From: Mucilaginibacter terrenus
GTDB taxonomy: Bacteria; Bacteroidota; Bacteroidia; Sphingobacteriales; Sphingobacteriaceae
DNA: 64,000 nt
NCBI RefSeq assembly: GCF_003432065.1
Contig: NZ_QWDE01000001.1
Span: 806,001 to 870,000 of the forward strand
Reading direction: 5' to 3'
Below the pieces are notes generated by a model. The model was given only the letters and a program-made list of their open reading frames with translations. It did not search any database and was not told the DNA's origin. Positions 44,127-54,508 of the stretch are shown piece by piece. The position numbers and the translations under genes are program-made. Positions within the stretch are counted from its first letter, which is position 1; each line of letters opens with the position of its first letter.

Positions 44127-46841
44127 TTGAAATTTCTAAGCCTCTTTTTTCTGCTTGCGAGCCTGTTAACAGCAAACACGATAGCTGCTGCAAACAGTAT
44201 TTCTATCAAAATTGCTCCTAAAGATACAATTATTAAGCTTGATACTATACGGGATCGCAAGCTCCTGAAGAAAAAACCAATTCAGAAAAGCACAGTTAAA
44301 TCTTCTTCACGTAAGTCGGCCGGAGGCAGCGATACAACAGCAAAGGGCGGACTAAAGTCGATAATTAAAGCTACGGCGGAAGATTCGACACATACCGATC
44401 GTGTAAATCAGTTGTCTTACCTGTATGGTAAAGCCCACGTAACCTATGAAGATTTTGAACTCGACGCCGAGTACATCCGCATAGATGAAAAGAAGCATTT
44501 AATTTTCGCCAGGGGAGCTATTGATCCTAAAACAAAACGTTACGTAGGCCGTCCGCTATCTAAGCAAAAAGAAGAAAAGCCGGTAGCTTCTGACTCATTG
44601 TTGTTTAATTATGACAGTAAGAAGGGGAAGATTTGGAACCCTGCCACTACACAGGATGGTAACTATATTTCCGGTGGTCAGGCTAAGCGCATAAGCGAAG
44701 ATGAAGTTGCTTACCGAAACGTTATTTTTAGTACCTGTGAGCTGCCGTTTCCAGATACTCACTTTGGTATTGTAATCACAAAGGGTATAGGCCAAAAGAA
44801 CCGTATAATATCTGGTCCTGCTTACCTGGAGATAGAGGGCGTACCATTGCCGCTGGCTGTGCCTTTTGGCTTTTTTCCGAAACCAAATTCACGCTCCTCC
44901 GGGTTGATATTGCCAACTTTTGGGGAAGACCAGCGGTTAGGTTTCTACCTACGCAACCTGGGTTACTATAAAGCCATAAATGACAACGTTGACGCTACGT
45001 TAATGGGCTCTATTTATTCCAAAGGATCTTATGAGCTAAGCCTTAACTCAAGATATCTTAAACGTTATAAATACGGCGGTAACCTTACTTTGAGTTACGG
45101 TTCGCACAACTATGGTTTAGTAGGCGATCCTCCACGTAAAGATTTCAACATCAATTGGTCTCACTCACAGGATCCTAATGCACATCCGGGTACAACCTTC
45201 AGTGCATCAGTGAACGCCGGAACATCAAGCTATTACCAGAACAATCCCGGTCAAAATAACTATAACCTCGAAGCGCTAACTCAAAACAACCTTCGGTCAA
45301 GTATCACTTATGGCAAGACCTGGGCCGGTACCCCATTTAACTTAAACGTTAGCTTAGGCCATTCTCAGGATTTAACAAAAAAACAAGTTACGTTAGAATT
45401 ACCCACTTTCAGCTTTAACATGGCTACTATTAGCCCGTTTGATCCTAAAGACCGTGTCGGGGAGCAAAAATGGTATCAGAAGATAAATGTAGGTTATAGT
45501 CTTGTTGGTACTAACAAGTTGAACGCCGTTCCAGAATCTGAGCTATTTACCAAAGAAACGCTCACCCGCCGTTTACAAAACGGGTTCCAGCACCAGGTAC
45601 CTATATCATTAAACCTTAACATTTTGAAATACTTCCAGTTTAACACCGGCGGTAGTTATACGGAACGCTGGTATTTTCAAACTATTAGAAAAAGTTACGA
45701 TCGTGGTAGTATTAACGGCCAATTGATACCGATAACTGATACGGTTGGGGGCTTTGCCCGCGCTGGCGAATACAACTTAAATGCTGGTGTGTCTACCAAG
45801 GTTTACAGCACCATCCAGTTTAGAAAAGGTAATATAAAAGCCATACGCACCACTACCACACCACAAATTAGTTTTAACTATCGTCCCGACTATGGCGACC
45901 CAAGTTACGGGTACTACCGTACTGCTGTGAGCACTGCATCGGTACCATACCCTTACACAGCGCAGCGTTACTCTATTTTTGAGCAGTCGGTATATGGCGG
46001 GCCATCAATAGGAAAGCAGGCCGGTATTGGTTTTTCACTGGATAATACAATAGAGGCAAAAGTAAAGGCGAAAAGTACCGACACATCTGGCGTTGACCGG
46101 AAAATACCAATACTGCAAGGTTTAACATTTTCTACGTTTTACAACTTTGCGGCAGACTCATTGAAGCTTTCCACCATCAACATGTCCGGTCACACATCTA
46201 TACTTAACCAGAAAGTCAATATCAATTTTAGCGGCCTGTTTGATCCTTACCAAACCCTCGTGAGAGATTCTATATCAAACGGTGTAAAGCAAAACTATGT
46301 TCGCCGTGTAAACAAGCTTCGTTTCAGCGACGGTAAATTCCCGCTGCTTCAAAACTTTAATCTTTCCATGAGCGCAAGCTTAAACCCATCAACGTTTCGA
46401 CCAAAGCAGCGCACCGATAATACAATAGCAAACATGACGCCCGATCAGGAACAACGCCTGGCAATGATCAACAGCGACCCGGGTGCTTATATCGACTTTA
46501 ATGTTCCGTGGAATTTATCCATCAACTATTCATTTAACTTTCAAAACAATATCATCAACAGTTCGTCTAGCAATACGGTTATGCTAAGCGGCGATGTAAG
46601 CCTTACTCAAAAATGGAAAGTTCAGTACAATACGAGTTATGATATCAGGGCAGGCAAGTTAAGTAGCGCAACTTCTTTCGCCATTTATCGCGACTTACAT
46701 TGCTGGGATTTATCGATACAGTGGCTGCCTTTTGGCTTTTACAAGTCGTACAACGTAACGTTGAAAGTTAAAGCATCTATCTTGCAGGATTTGAAACTGA
46801 GTAAACGAAACGACTACACCAATAATCAATCTTTTAACTAA
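44127..46841 (+). CDS. LPS-assembly outer membrane protein LptD-like
   Basis: 904 residues from a TTG start; the frame immediately encodes a signal peptide (KFLSLFFLLASLLTANTIAAA), supporting that start. An N-terminal OstA-like jelly roll (about 95-215, LYGKAHVTYEDFELDAEYIRI) is followed by LptD-type segments (GVPLPLAVPFGFFPKPNSRSS) and a large beta-barrel with alternating aromatic strands. It places lipopolysaccharide in the outer leaflet. cinA follows with a 1-nt overlap (TAATG). Confidence 0.88.
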   Translation: MKFLSLFFLLASLLTANTIAAANSISIKIAPKDTIIKLDTIRDRKLLKKKPIQKSTVKSSSRKSAGGSDTTAKGGLKSIIKATAEDSTHTDRVNQLSYLYGKAHVTYEDFELDAEYIRIDEKKHLIFARGAIDPKTKRYVGRPLSKQKEEKPVASDSLLFNYDSKKGKIWNPATTQDGNYISGGQAKRISEDEVAYRNVIFSTCELPFPDTHFGIVITKGIGQKNRIISGPAYLEIEGVPLPLAVPFGFFPKPNSRSSGLILPTFGEDQRLGFYLRNLGYYKAINDNVDATLMGSIYSKGSYELSLNSRYLKRYKYGGNLTLSYGSHNYGLVGDPPRKDFNINWSHSQDPNAHPGTTFSASVNAGTSSYYQNNPGQNNYNLEALTQNNLRSSITYGKTWAGTPFNLNVSLGHSQDLTKKQVTLELPTFSFNMATISPFDPKDRVGEQKWYQKINVGYSLVGTNKLNAVPESELFTKETLTRRLQNGFQHQVPISLNLNILKYFQFNTGGSYTERWYFQTIRKSYDRGSINGQLIPITDTVGGFARAGEYNLNAGVSTKVYSTIQFRKGNIKAIRTTTTPQISFNYRPDYGDPSYGYYRTAVSTASVPYPYTAQRYSIFEQSVYGGPSIGKQAGIGFSLDNTIEAKVKAKSTDTSGVDRKIPILQGLTFSTFYNFAADSLKLSTINMSGHTSILNQKVNINFSGLFDPYQTLVRDSISNGVKQNYVRRVNKLRFSDGKFPLLQNFNLSMSASLNPSTFRPKQRTDNTIANMTPDQEQRLAMINSDPGAYIDFNVPWNLSINYSFNFQNNIINSSSSNTVMLSGDVSLTQKWKVQYNTSYDIRAGKLSSATSFAIYRDLHCWDLSIQWLPFGFYKSYNVTLKVKASILQDLKLSKRNDYTNNQSFN

Positions 46842-48088
46842 TGCTGGCAGAGATCATAACCATAGGTGACGAAATATTAATTGGCCAGATAGTAGATACC
46901 AACTCTGCATGGATGGCCGAAAAGCTAAATCAGGCTGGTATTAGAGTAAAGCAGATATCATCTGTTTCGGATGACCGCTTACATATTCTAAAAGCGCTGG
47001 AAGAAGCTGCCAGCCGCGCGGAAATTATCCTGATAACAGGTGGACTAGGGCCAACTAAAGATGATATTACCAAGAAAACTCTTGCAGAATACTTCAATGT
47101 AGGCATGGTGCAAAACGAAGCCGCGTTACAAAACGTGCAACAAATCTTTGCCAAGTACAATCGCCCTTTGCTCGACGTGAACCGGAAACAGGCAGAAGTG
47201 CCGGCCAACTGCGAAGTTATCTTAAACAAGAATGGTACAGCTCCGGGAATGTGGTTTAATCACAACGGGAAAATTTACGTATCGATGCCGGGCGTTCCCT
47301 TTGAAATGAAGTACATGGTAGAAGAAGAGGTTATGCCTAAGCTCAAGGACACCTTTAAACTACCTTTTATTATCCACAAGACCATTTTAACTGCTGGCGA
47401 AGGAGAATCGTTCCTGGCCGAGAAAATTGCTGATATAGAAGATGCTTTGCCGCCGAACATTAAACTTGCATACTTGCCAAAGTTAGGGCAGGTGAGGTTA
47501 CGCTTGAGTGCCGATGGCGATGACGAGGTGCAATTACGTGCAGAAATAGAAGATTATGCCGCTAGGATTATTGAACGTGTTAAGTATGCTGTGGTTGCAG
47601 ATGAGGATGTTGCTTTGGAAAAGGCAATTTTAAATTTGATGACTAAGAGGAGATTAACGCTTTCAACCGCCGAAAGCTGTACAGGCGGCTATATATCCCA
47701 CCTTATTACACAACACTCTGGTTCATCAGCGGTGTTTTTAGGGGGTGTTGTGTCTTACTCTAACATGGCTAAGGAAAATACCCTCGGGGTAAACAGTGAG
47801 ACCATAAGGCAATACGGCGCAGTTAGTGAGCAAACGGTTAAAGAAATGGCAGCGGGTTCGCTGACGGCCTTTAAGTCCGATTATTCTGTTGCTGTAACAG
47901 GCATTGCCGGTCCTGATGGTGGCACTGACGATAAGCCAGTGGGTACAGTTTGGATAGCAGTGTCCAATGGCGCAAAAACATCAGCAAAGAAATTCACATT
48001 CGGCAATAAACGTATTCAAAACATTGAAAGAAGTGCTACAGCTGCATTTTCGATGTTGAATACTTTACTGCACGAAATTGAAGAATAA
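46841..48088 (+). CDS. cinA: CinA-family competence/damage-inducible protein
   Basis: A 415-residue protein with an N-terminal MoCF-like domain (GDEILIGQIVDTNSAWMA, TGGLGPTKDDITKK) and a C-terminal CinA domain (STAESCTGGYISHLIT, AVTGIAGPDGGTDDKPVGTV). The C-terminal domain deamidates NMN in NAD salvage and the N-terminal one has ADP-ribose pyrophosphatase activity in characterised homologues. It overlaps lptD by 1 nt and is probably translated by coupled ribosomes. Confidence 0.93.
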   Translation: MLAEIITIGDEILIGQIVDTNSAWMAEKLNQAGIRVKQISSVSDDRLHILKALEEAASRAEIILITGGLGPTKDDITKKTLAEYFNVGMVQNEAALQNVQQIFAKYNRPLLDVNRKQAEVPANCEVILNKNGTAPGMWFNHNGKIYVSMPGVPFEMKYMVEEEVMPKLKDTFKLPFIIHKTILTAGEGESFLAEKIADIEDALPPNIKLAYLPKLGQVRLRLSADGDDEVQLRAEIEDYAARIIERVKYAVVADEDVALEKAILNLMTKRRLTLSTAESCTGGYISHLITQHSGSSAVFLGGVVSYSNMAKENTLGVNSETIRQYGAVSEQTVKEMAAGSLTAFKSDYSVAVTGIAGPDGGTDDKPVGTVWIAVSNGAKTSAKKFTFGNKRIQNIERSATAAFSMLNTLLHEIEE

Positions 48089-48110
48089 TGTTATAAATTC
48101 TATAATTTTG
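48077..48110 (+). promoter_or_regulatory. Promoter for the E2 gene
   Basis: ATTG at 48077-48080 and TAATTTTG at 48103-48110, separated by 22 nt, fit the TTTG / TAnnTTTG pattern. The -33 part lies inside the end of cinA. Confidence 0.6.
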
Positions 48111-48133
48111 ACCACTTGAAGTAAAGTCTGCGT

Positions 48134-49576
48134 ATGGCCAAATACCAATTGTTACTGCCGAAAATGGGGGAAAGCGTTGCGGAAGCAACGGTAATCAAAT
48201 GGACTAAAAGTCTGGGGGATTACATCGAGATTGATGAAGCAGTGATGGAAATTGCGACCGACAAGGTCGATTCTGAAGTGCCATCTCCTGTGGCGGGCAA
48301 ACTAGTTGAACAGCTTTACAAGGAAGATGATGTAGTACAGGTAGGTGCGGCCATTGCCGTTATTGAAACCGACCCTGGCAATGAGGAAGAACCTACTTCG
48401 GCACAACAAGCACCTGTTGCAGTTACACCTCCGCCATCTACGCCTCAGGAGGCAAAAGCAGAGGACGACTCGGTGGTATCAGACATACCTGGGTTAAGTC
48501 AGCTAGAAAGAAATAAGAGCAATGCTGCTGAAGCAGAAGTACCGAAAGCATCAGCCGGCAAGTTTGAAAATCGATTTTATTCTCCGCTGGTAAAAAGTAT
48601 AGCACTACAGGAAGGAATTAATACTGCCGAACTTGACAGTATACCAGGCACTGGCGCTGAAGGTCGCCTGACCAAAGACGATCTGCTAAAATATTTAGAA
48701 CACAGAACGGCTGGTAGTTCACCCAAACCAGCTGCACAGCCAAAGCCTGTTGAACAGGGCACCCCGGCGCAAATACAAGAACCTGAGCAAGCTAAAGCTG
48801 CTACTAACCAGCAAGCAGCGGTGGAAGGAGCAAAGCCAGCGTCTAAACCTGCTGTATCTGTATCAGGTGGCGATGAAATAATAGAGATGGACCGTATGCG
48901 TAAGTTGATAGCTGACCATATGGTTTACAGCAAGCATACATCGCCGCATGTAACCTCCTTTGTGGAAGTTGACGTTACAGAATTAGTAGAGTGGCGCGAT
49001 AAGGTAAAGGGGCCATTTGAAAAACGTGAAGGACAAAAACTCACCCTAACACCAATTTTTATAGAAGCGGTAGTAAAAGCGATCATTGATATGCCGATGA
49101 TCAATATTTCTGTAAGCGGAACACAAATCATTAAGAAAAAGAATATAAACATCAGCATGGCTACAGCTTTGCCAAATGGCAATTTGATTGTACCGGTTAT
49201 AAAAAGGGCTGATGAACTGAGTTTACTTGGTCTGGCAAAATCTGTAAACGACTTGGCAAACCGAGCACGTATTGGCAAGCTTTTACCTGATGATGTGAAG
49301 GATGGCACCTTTACAATTACTAACGTAGGTACTTTTGGCAACGTAATGGGCACACCTATTATCAATCAGCCGCAAGTAGCAATTTTAGCTGTTGGTGCTA
49401 TTAAAAAGAAACCTGCCGTTATTGAAACACCACAAGGTGATGCGATTGGAATAAGACATATGATGTTCTTGTCCTTGTCCTACGACCACCGCGTTGTAGA
49501 CGGCATGTTAGGCGGAAGGTTTGTCAGAAAAGTGGGGGATTACCTGGAGAAATGGGACATCAACCGAACGATATAG
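48134..49576 (+). CDS. 2-oxoacid dehydrogenase E2 (dihydrolipoyl acyltransferase)
   Basis: A 480-residue protein. A lipoyl domain (residues ~3-78, lipoylated Lys in EIATDKVDSEV) is followed by an Ala/Pro/Glu-rich linker, a peripheral-subunit-binding domain (FYSPLVKSIALQEGI to TKDDLLKYL), a second linker, and a catalytic acyltransferase domain with the active-site motif SYDHRVVDGM near the end. It is the core of a pyruvate, 2-oxoglutarate or branched-chain complex; single-lipoyl sequence features favour a branched-chain/generic type, but partner genes are not here. Confidence 0.9.
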   Translation: MAKYQLLLPKMGESVAEATVIKWTKSLGDYIEIDEAVMEIATDKVDSEVPSPVAGKLVEQLYKEDDVVQVGAAIAVIETDPGNEEEPTSAQQAPVAVTPPPSTPQEAKAEDDSVVSDIPGLSQLERNKSNAAEAEVPKASAGKFENRFYSPLVKSIALQEGINTAELDSIPGTGAEGRLTKDDLLKYLEHRTAGSSPKPAAQPKPVEQGTPAQIQEPEQAKAATNQQAAVEGAKPASKPAVSVSGGDEIIEMDRMRKLIADHMVYSKHTSPHVTSFVEVDVTELVEWRDKVKGPFEKREGQKLTLTPIFIEAVVKAIIDMPMINISVSGTQIIKKKNINISMATALPNGNLIVPVIKRADELSLLGLAKSVNDLANRARIGKLLPDDVKDGTFTITNVGTFGNVMGTPIINQPQVAILAVGAIKKKPAVIETPQGDAIGIRHMMFLSLSYDHRVVDGMLGGRFVRKVGDYLEKWDINRTI

Positions 49577-49600
49577 TTAATTAAATGTGATTTCTTGCTA

Positions 49601-49633
49601 AAAACAAAAGGCCCAATTTGGGCCTTTTGTTTT
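49601..49633. terminator. Strong bidirectional terminator between E2 and hom
   Basis: A 15-bp perfect stem (49601-49615 with 49619-49633) has A-rich and T-rich flanks on both strands, so it can terminate both convergent genes. Confidence 0.88.
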
Positions 49634-49673
49634 TAATCGTCCGGAGTATCTACTAAAAACTCCGTTCTCATAT

Positions 49674-50885
49674 TTATGCCGAGGCTAAGCTGACCCCTGT
49701 TAGCTGATCGGCAAAGGCAACGAATGCCTTGTTATCCGATATACGCTGTTGATTGTCTATTAGTTTTTGCAAGTTGATTTTTCCTGTGACAAATTTATAA
49801 TCACCTGAATAGAAGCGTTCTTTTATATGAATAAATGCAAGCGCGTTAACCAATTCTTCATCTTCATAACGCAGATAAATGTTTAACTCTACATTGTTTG
49901 TAAAGTTTAAGTCGCGTACAGCTTTTGCTTTTTTGTATTCGTAAGCATAATCGTAACGCAGTGCTGCAATGTCTGACAACACAGCCGAGCCGGTTGGGTG
50001 CCCCCCTGCGCCTTTGCCGAAAAAGAATTGCTGGTCGGCAAATGCGGCTTGTACAGTAACACCATTATATTCGTATTCCACGTTATAGAGAAACTCGCTT
50101 TCGGTAACAAATTTTGGCAATACAAACATTGCTACATGCCGTGCATCGAGCTCCTTAGCAACTGGTACCAATTTTATCTTCAGATTTTTCTCCCGCGCGT
50201 ACTGGATGTCGTTAGCAGAAAGGTTTTGTATCCCTATGTTAAGCACATCTTTAGGGTCTACAATAACACCATAAGCATGCGAAGCTGCAATAATGAGCTT
50301 GAATTTAGCATCAAAGCCACCAACGTCCATCGTCGGGTCGGTCTCAGCAAAGCCAAGTTCTTGTGCCTGCTTTAGTGCCGAATCATAATCCAGATTCTCC
50401 AAAAAGCCCTTAGAAAGGATGTAATTAGATGAACCATTGAAAATGCCGCTGATGGAGTGCAGCAATTCGTTGTCGTAGTATTCTTCAAGGTTGCGGATGA
50501 TTGGTATACTACCGCAAACTGCACCTTCATAAAGCAGGGACGTACCATGCTTATGTTGAAGTTCAATAAGCTCGTTCAGGTAAGTAGCAATCATTTTTTT
50601 ACTTGCAGAAACCACGTTCTTACCAGAACTAAGTGCACGCGAAACAATTTCAAATGCTGCTTCGGTATCGTTTATCAACTCTACAATTGTATTTATCTCG
50701 GGGTTATTAAGTATCTCGTCACGGTCGGTTGTGAATAGCTCTTCCGGAAGCGTACGCTGTTTATTTGGATCTTTTATAGCGATCTTAACAATTTCGAGGT
50801 TGAGGTTTTTGGTACGGATAATATCATATAGTCCCTGGCCTACAACTCCGAAGCCGAAGAGGCCAATATTTAATTTCTTACTCAT
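49674..50885 (-). CDS. hom: Homoserine dehydrogenase
   Basis: A 403-residue cytosolic enzyme that reduces aspartate semialdehyde to homoserine. The NAD(P) motif is GLFGFGVVGQGLYD, and GKNVVSASKKMIATYL carries the conserved substrate lysine region. FNGSSNYIL and GFAETDPTMDVGGFDAKFK are family signatures. The C-terminal ~80 residues resemble a degenerate ACT domain. It is the third gene of the metY-metX-hom operon and starts in a TAATG overlap with metX, supplying the substrate of MetX. Confidence 0.95.
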   Translation of the reverse strand: MSKKLNIGLFGFGVVGQGLYDIIRTKNLNLEIVKIAIKDPNKQRTLPEELFTTDRDEILNNPEINTIVELINDTEAAFEIVSRALSSGKNVVSASKKMIATYLNELIELQHKHGTSLLYEGAVCGSIPIIRNLEEYYDNELLHSISGIFNGSSNYILSKGFLENLDYDSALKQAQELGFAETDPTMDVGGFDAKFKLIIAASHAYGVIVDPKDVLNIGIQNLSANDIQYAREKNLKIKLVPVAKELDARHVAMFVLPKFVTESEFLYNVEYEYNGVTVQAAFADQQFFFGKGAGGHPTGSAVLSDIAALRYDYAYEYKKAKAVRDLNFTNNVELNIYLRYEDEELVNALAFIHIKERFYSGDYKFVTGKINLQKLIDNQQRISDNKAFVAFADQLTGVSLASA

Positions 50886-51940
50886 TAAGCTATCTTTTGC
50901 AATTCTATTATTTTTCCTTTAACGTCTGTCTTAAAAAAGGACGTAATTATTTTTGTTAGTAGTTCTGTTTCAATTAAAAATCCATCGTGGCCATAAAAAG
51001 AATCCAGCTCAGCAAAAGCCGACTTTGGAATATGCCTGAATAGATGTTGCTGCTCTTCTATAGGAAACAACACGTCGGTTTTGATGCCTATGACCAAAGT
51101 TCGGGCTTTTATCAGGCTCAGCGCTTTCTCCACACTACCTCGGCCACGACCAACATTGTGCGAATCCATGGCTTTGGTAAGATACCAGTAGCTATATGCA
51201 TTAAAGCGATTCACAAGTTTTTGTCCCTGGTAGTTTTGATAAGATGATGCTTTAAAGTCACTTAAAAGCGCGCTATCGTCTTCCTGCTGGGTAATGTCGT
51301 AAGTTTTGTAACCACGGTAGGATAGGAGTGCTATACTGCGTGCGGCTTTCAAGCCCTTAGCACCACCATCTGGCGCTCCGGCGTAGAAAGTACGATCAGC
51401 AGTAATTGCCAAACGTTGTGATTCGTTAAAAGCAATACCCCACGGCGAGTGGCGTGCGTTGGTAGCAATGAGTATCAAATTTTTTATGCGTTCAGGCTCA
51501 CTTATGCTCCACTCCATAGCTTGCTGCCCTCCAAGCGAACCGCCTATCAGTATCTCAATAGCTGATATTTCCAGGTAATCTGCAAGGAGTTGATGCGCTC
51601 TCGCCAGATCTCGAGTGGTAAATTCAGGAAAAGCAAGGTAATAAGGCTGACCTGTTATCGGGTTTATGGTAAGCGGGTTATCAGAGCCATAAGGTGAACC
51701 AATAATGTTTGCACATACCACAAGGTGCTCATCGGGGTTAAAGTGGTCATTGTCGCCAAACAGCCCTTTCCACCAGTCAAATACGTCAGAGTTTGCAGTT
51801 AAAGCGTGGCATACCCATATTACGTTATCAGCATTTTTGTTTAAAGTACCGTAGGTATGATAGCCTATTTGCAGGCCCTTTAACTTGCGGCCATTTTCAA
51901 ATTCAAATGTGCCTGTGTATTTAAAAGTTTGTAAACTCAT
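50885..51940 (-). CDS. metX: Homoserine O-acetyltransferase
   Basis: The ATG at 51940 gives 351 residues (MSLQTFKYTG...); the longer frame adds an unlikely leader. MetX moves acetyl from acetyl-CoA to homoserine. The nucleophile elbow is LIGGSLGGQQAMEW, and the late Asp (IKTDVLFP) and His (YGHDGFLIE) complete the triad. It lies in the SAM-riboswitch operon between metY and hom. Confidence 0.95.
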   Translation of the reverse strand: MSLQTFKYTGTFEFENGRKLKGLQIGYHTYGTLNKNADNVIWVCHALTANSDVFDWWKGLFGDNDHFNPDEHLVVCANIIGSPYGSDNPLTINPITGQPYYLAFPEFTTRDLARAHQLLADYLEISAIEILIGGSLGGQQAMEWSISEPERIKNLILIATNARHSPWGIAFNESQRLAITADRTFYAGAPDGGAKGLKAARSIALLSYRGYKTYDITQQEDDSALLSDFKASSYQNYQGQKLVNRFNAYSYWYLTKAMDSHNVGRGRGSVEKALSLIKARTLVIGIKTDVLFPIEEQQHLFRHIPKSAFAELDSFYGHDGFLIETELLTKIITSFFKTDVKGKIIELQKIA

Positions 51941-52022
51941 TTCTTTTTTATCGTTACCGCGGGAGCAACTTATTTGGTTGCTCCCTGATAACATCACTTA
52001 AAAACTAAAAAAACTAAAATCG

Positions 52023-53348
<1,326 letters not shown>

Positions 53349-53383
53349 TTAAGGATTTTGTTGAAATATTACGATTGAGGCGT

Positions 53384-53400
53384 CAGGATAAGGTATCCTG
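53384..53400 (-). terminator. Hairpin between leader ORF and metY (possible attenuator)
   Basis: CAGGATA and TATCCTG form a perfect 7-bp stem with a 3-nt loop, 44 nt after the leader stop. A second stem (GTTTC with GAAAC, near 53409-53422) lies just upstream of it. No T run follows, so action at the level of translation or Rho is as likely as intrinsic termination. Confidence 0.5.
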
Positions 53401-53444
53401 CTGTTCACGTTTCTTCAGAAACAAAAGGGACGTGTGTTTACCGG

Positions 53445-53552
53445 CTAGCAGCAGCAACACATACAAATACAGCCATTTATATGGTTGTATGCAGAACGGT
53501 TAACCGTTTGTGATTGCTGATTATTGTGCTGGAAGTGGATCGTACTTTTCAT
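53445..53552 (-). CDS. Cysteine-rich leader peptide of the metY operon (35 residues)
   Basis: An ATG at 53552 opens a 35-codon frame ending at TAG 53445. The N-terminal part is Asn/Gln/His-rich and unremarkable. The last eight residues are CICMCCCC, that is six cysteines and one methionine, directly before the stop. Runs of regulatory codons at the end of a short leader are the classic design of tRNA-sensing attenuators. It begins 9 nt after the P1 stem of a SAM-I riboswitch and ends 108 nt before metY, the enzyme that uses sulfide. Poly-cysteine leader peptides are known from mycobacterial sulfur genes; I am not aware of one in Bacteroidota joined to a SAM riboswitch. Confidence 0.7.
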   Translation of the reverse strand: MKSTIHFQHNNQQSQTVNRSAYNHINGCICMCCCC

Positions 53553-53561
53553 GATTAAAAA

Positions 53562-53667
53562 TTTATATCCCCCGGGGTTATTTTCCGGGACAGGAATTGG
53601 CACCTTCTCCATTCCGGAGGGTTGCCAGCGGTTCTTTGAGCCTGATCTCTCGCCGCTTCTTTATAAA
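53562..53667 (-). ncRNA. SAM-I (S-box) riboswitch
   Basis: On the minus strand the conserved core GAGAGATCAGGCTC, then CCGCTGGCAACCC and AGGTGCCAATTCC, matches the SAM-I aptamer. P1 pairs TTTATA (53667-53662) with TATAAA (53567-53562). P2 outer helix is AGCGG/CCGCT, P3 is CCTCC with GGAG around a GAAT loop, and P4 is CCCGG/CCGGG. Length (106 nt) fits. Position upstream of metY-metX-hom agrees with SAM repression of methionine synthesis. Confidence 0.9.
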
Positions 53668-53718
53668 CCAAAATCCTTTTGAGGGAATTGATCAAGGTAT
53701 CGCTACCAAATAATGTTC

Positions 53719-53751
53719 CAAATATAGGGCGATATAATTTTACTATCCAAA
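53719..53751 (-). promoter_or_regulatory. Promoter of the metY-metX-hom operon
   Basis: On the minus strand TTTG (53751-53748), a 21-nt spacer, and TATATTTG (53726-53719) form an exact Bacteroidota promoter. The predicted start is about 45 nt upstream of the riboswitch P1. Confidence 0.75.
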
Positions 53752-53853
53752 TAATATTTCAATTTTATTGTCATATCATAAATATCACTTACCTGCACAT
53801 GGCTCAATGATAGTCAAGTTTTAGTTACCGATAGAAGCAGTAGAACTAAATTA

Positions 53854-54393
53854 TTATCTTCTTAATGCGAAATTATATGCCAACCGCAGACCTACTATCC
53901 CCCTGGTATCGCCTGGATTGGTCCGCAACTTAATTGCATCTGCTCTAAGGCTTATTTCGATGTTTTTCTTGTTATTGATTGTCGGCTCATAAGCTAAAGC
54001 GAACGACGGGGAAACTCCTGCAACTATGTCATCGCTGCCAGTTACGATATATCCCATGGCACCCGGTTTAACGCTGATGCAATTAGAGATATAGTACTTT
54101 AAGGTCAACCCACCGTATAAGATATCGGCTTTGCGGGTAATGTAAATGGCATTGTTAATTGTGTAGGTATGGTTTGTTTCAGCATTAAGTCGTTCGTACC
54201 CAATGGCGGGTACAAGCCCCAATTTATCATTTAAACGAATACTGCCCTGAGCTATAGCGCCCCATCCAATTTTAAACCCTGCAGCTAAAGGCTGATTTAC
54301 GCCTGCACCCAAGCCGAACGAGCTCTTCATTTGAGCGGATGCTACGGTATACATTAACACCGATAAAACACCAGTTATAATAGTAATTTTCAT
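53854..54393 (-). CDS. Outer-membrane beta-barrel protein, hypothetical
   Basis: A 179-residue exported protein (signal peptide ending VASAQ). Alternating hydrophobic strands, a Gly-rich start (FGLGAGVNQPLAAG) and the last strand VGLRLAYNFALRR suggest a small 8-stranded porin-like barrel (OmpW/OprF type). It is not obviously related to methionine synthesis. It lies between metY leader and the second PLP gene. Confidence 0.7.
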   Translation of the reverse strand: MKITIITGVLSVLMYTVASAQMKSSFGLGAGVNQPLAAGFKIGWGAIAQGSIRLNDKLGLVPAIGYERLNAETNHTYTINNAIYITRKADILYGGLTLKYYISNCISVKPGAMGYIVTGSDDIVAGVSPSFALAYEPTINNKKNIEISLRADAIKLRTNPGDTRGIVGLRLAYNFALRR

Positions 54394-54508
54394 GCTTCAA
54401 ACTTGTTTACTAAAAGTCAATCAGGTATTAACATGCTATAAACATTTGGTGAATTTGCGTTGTGTTGAATAGATAAATAGCGCGTAGCAACTGTTTAACA
54501 TACCGCCA

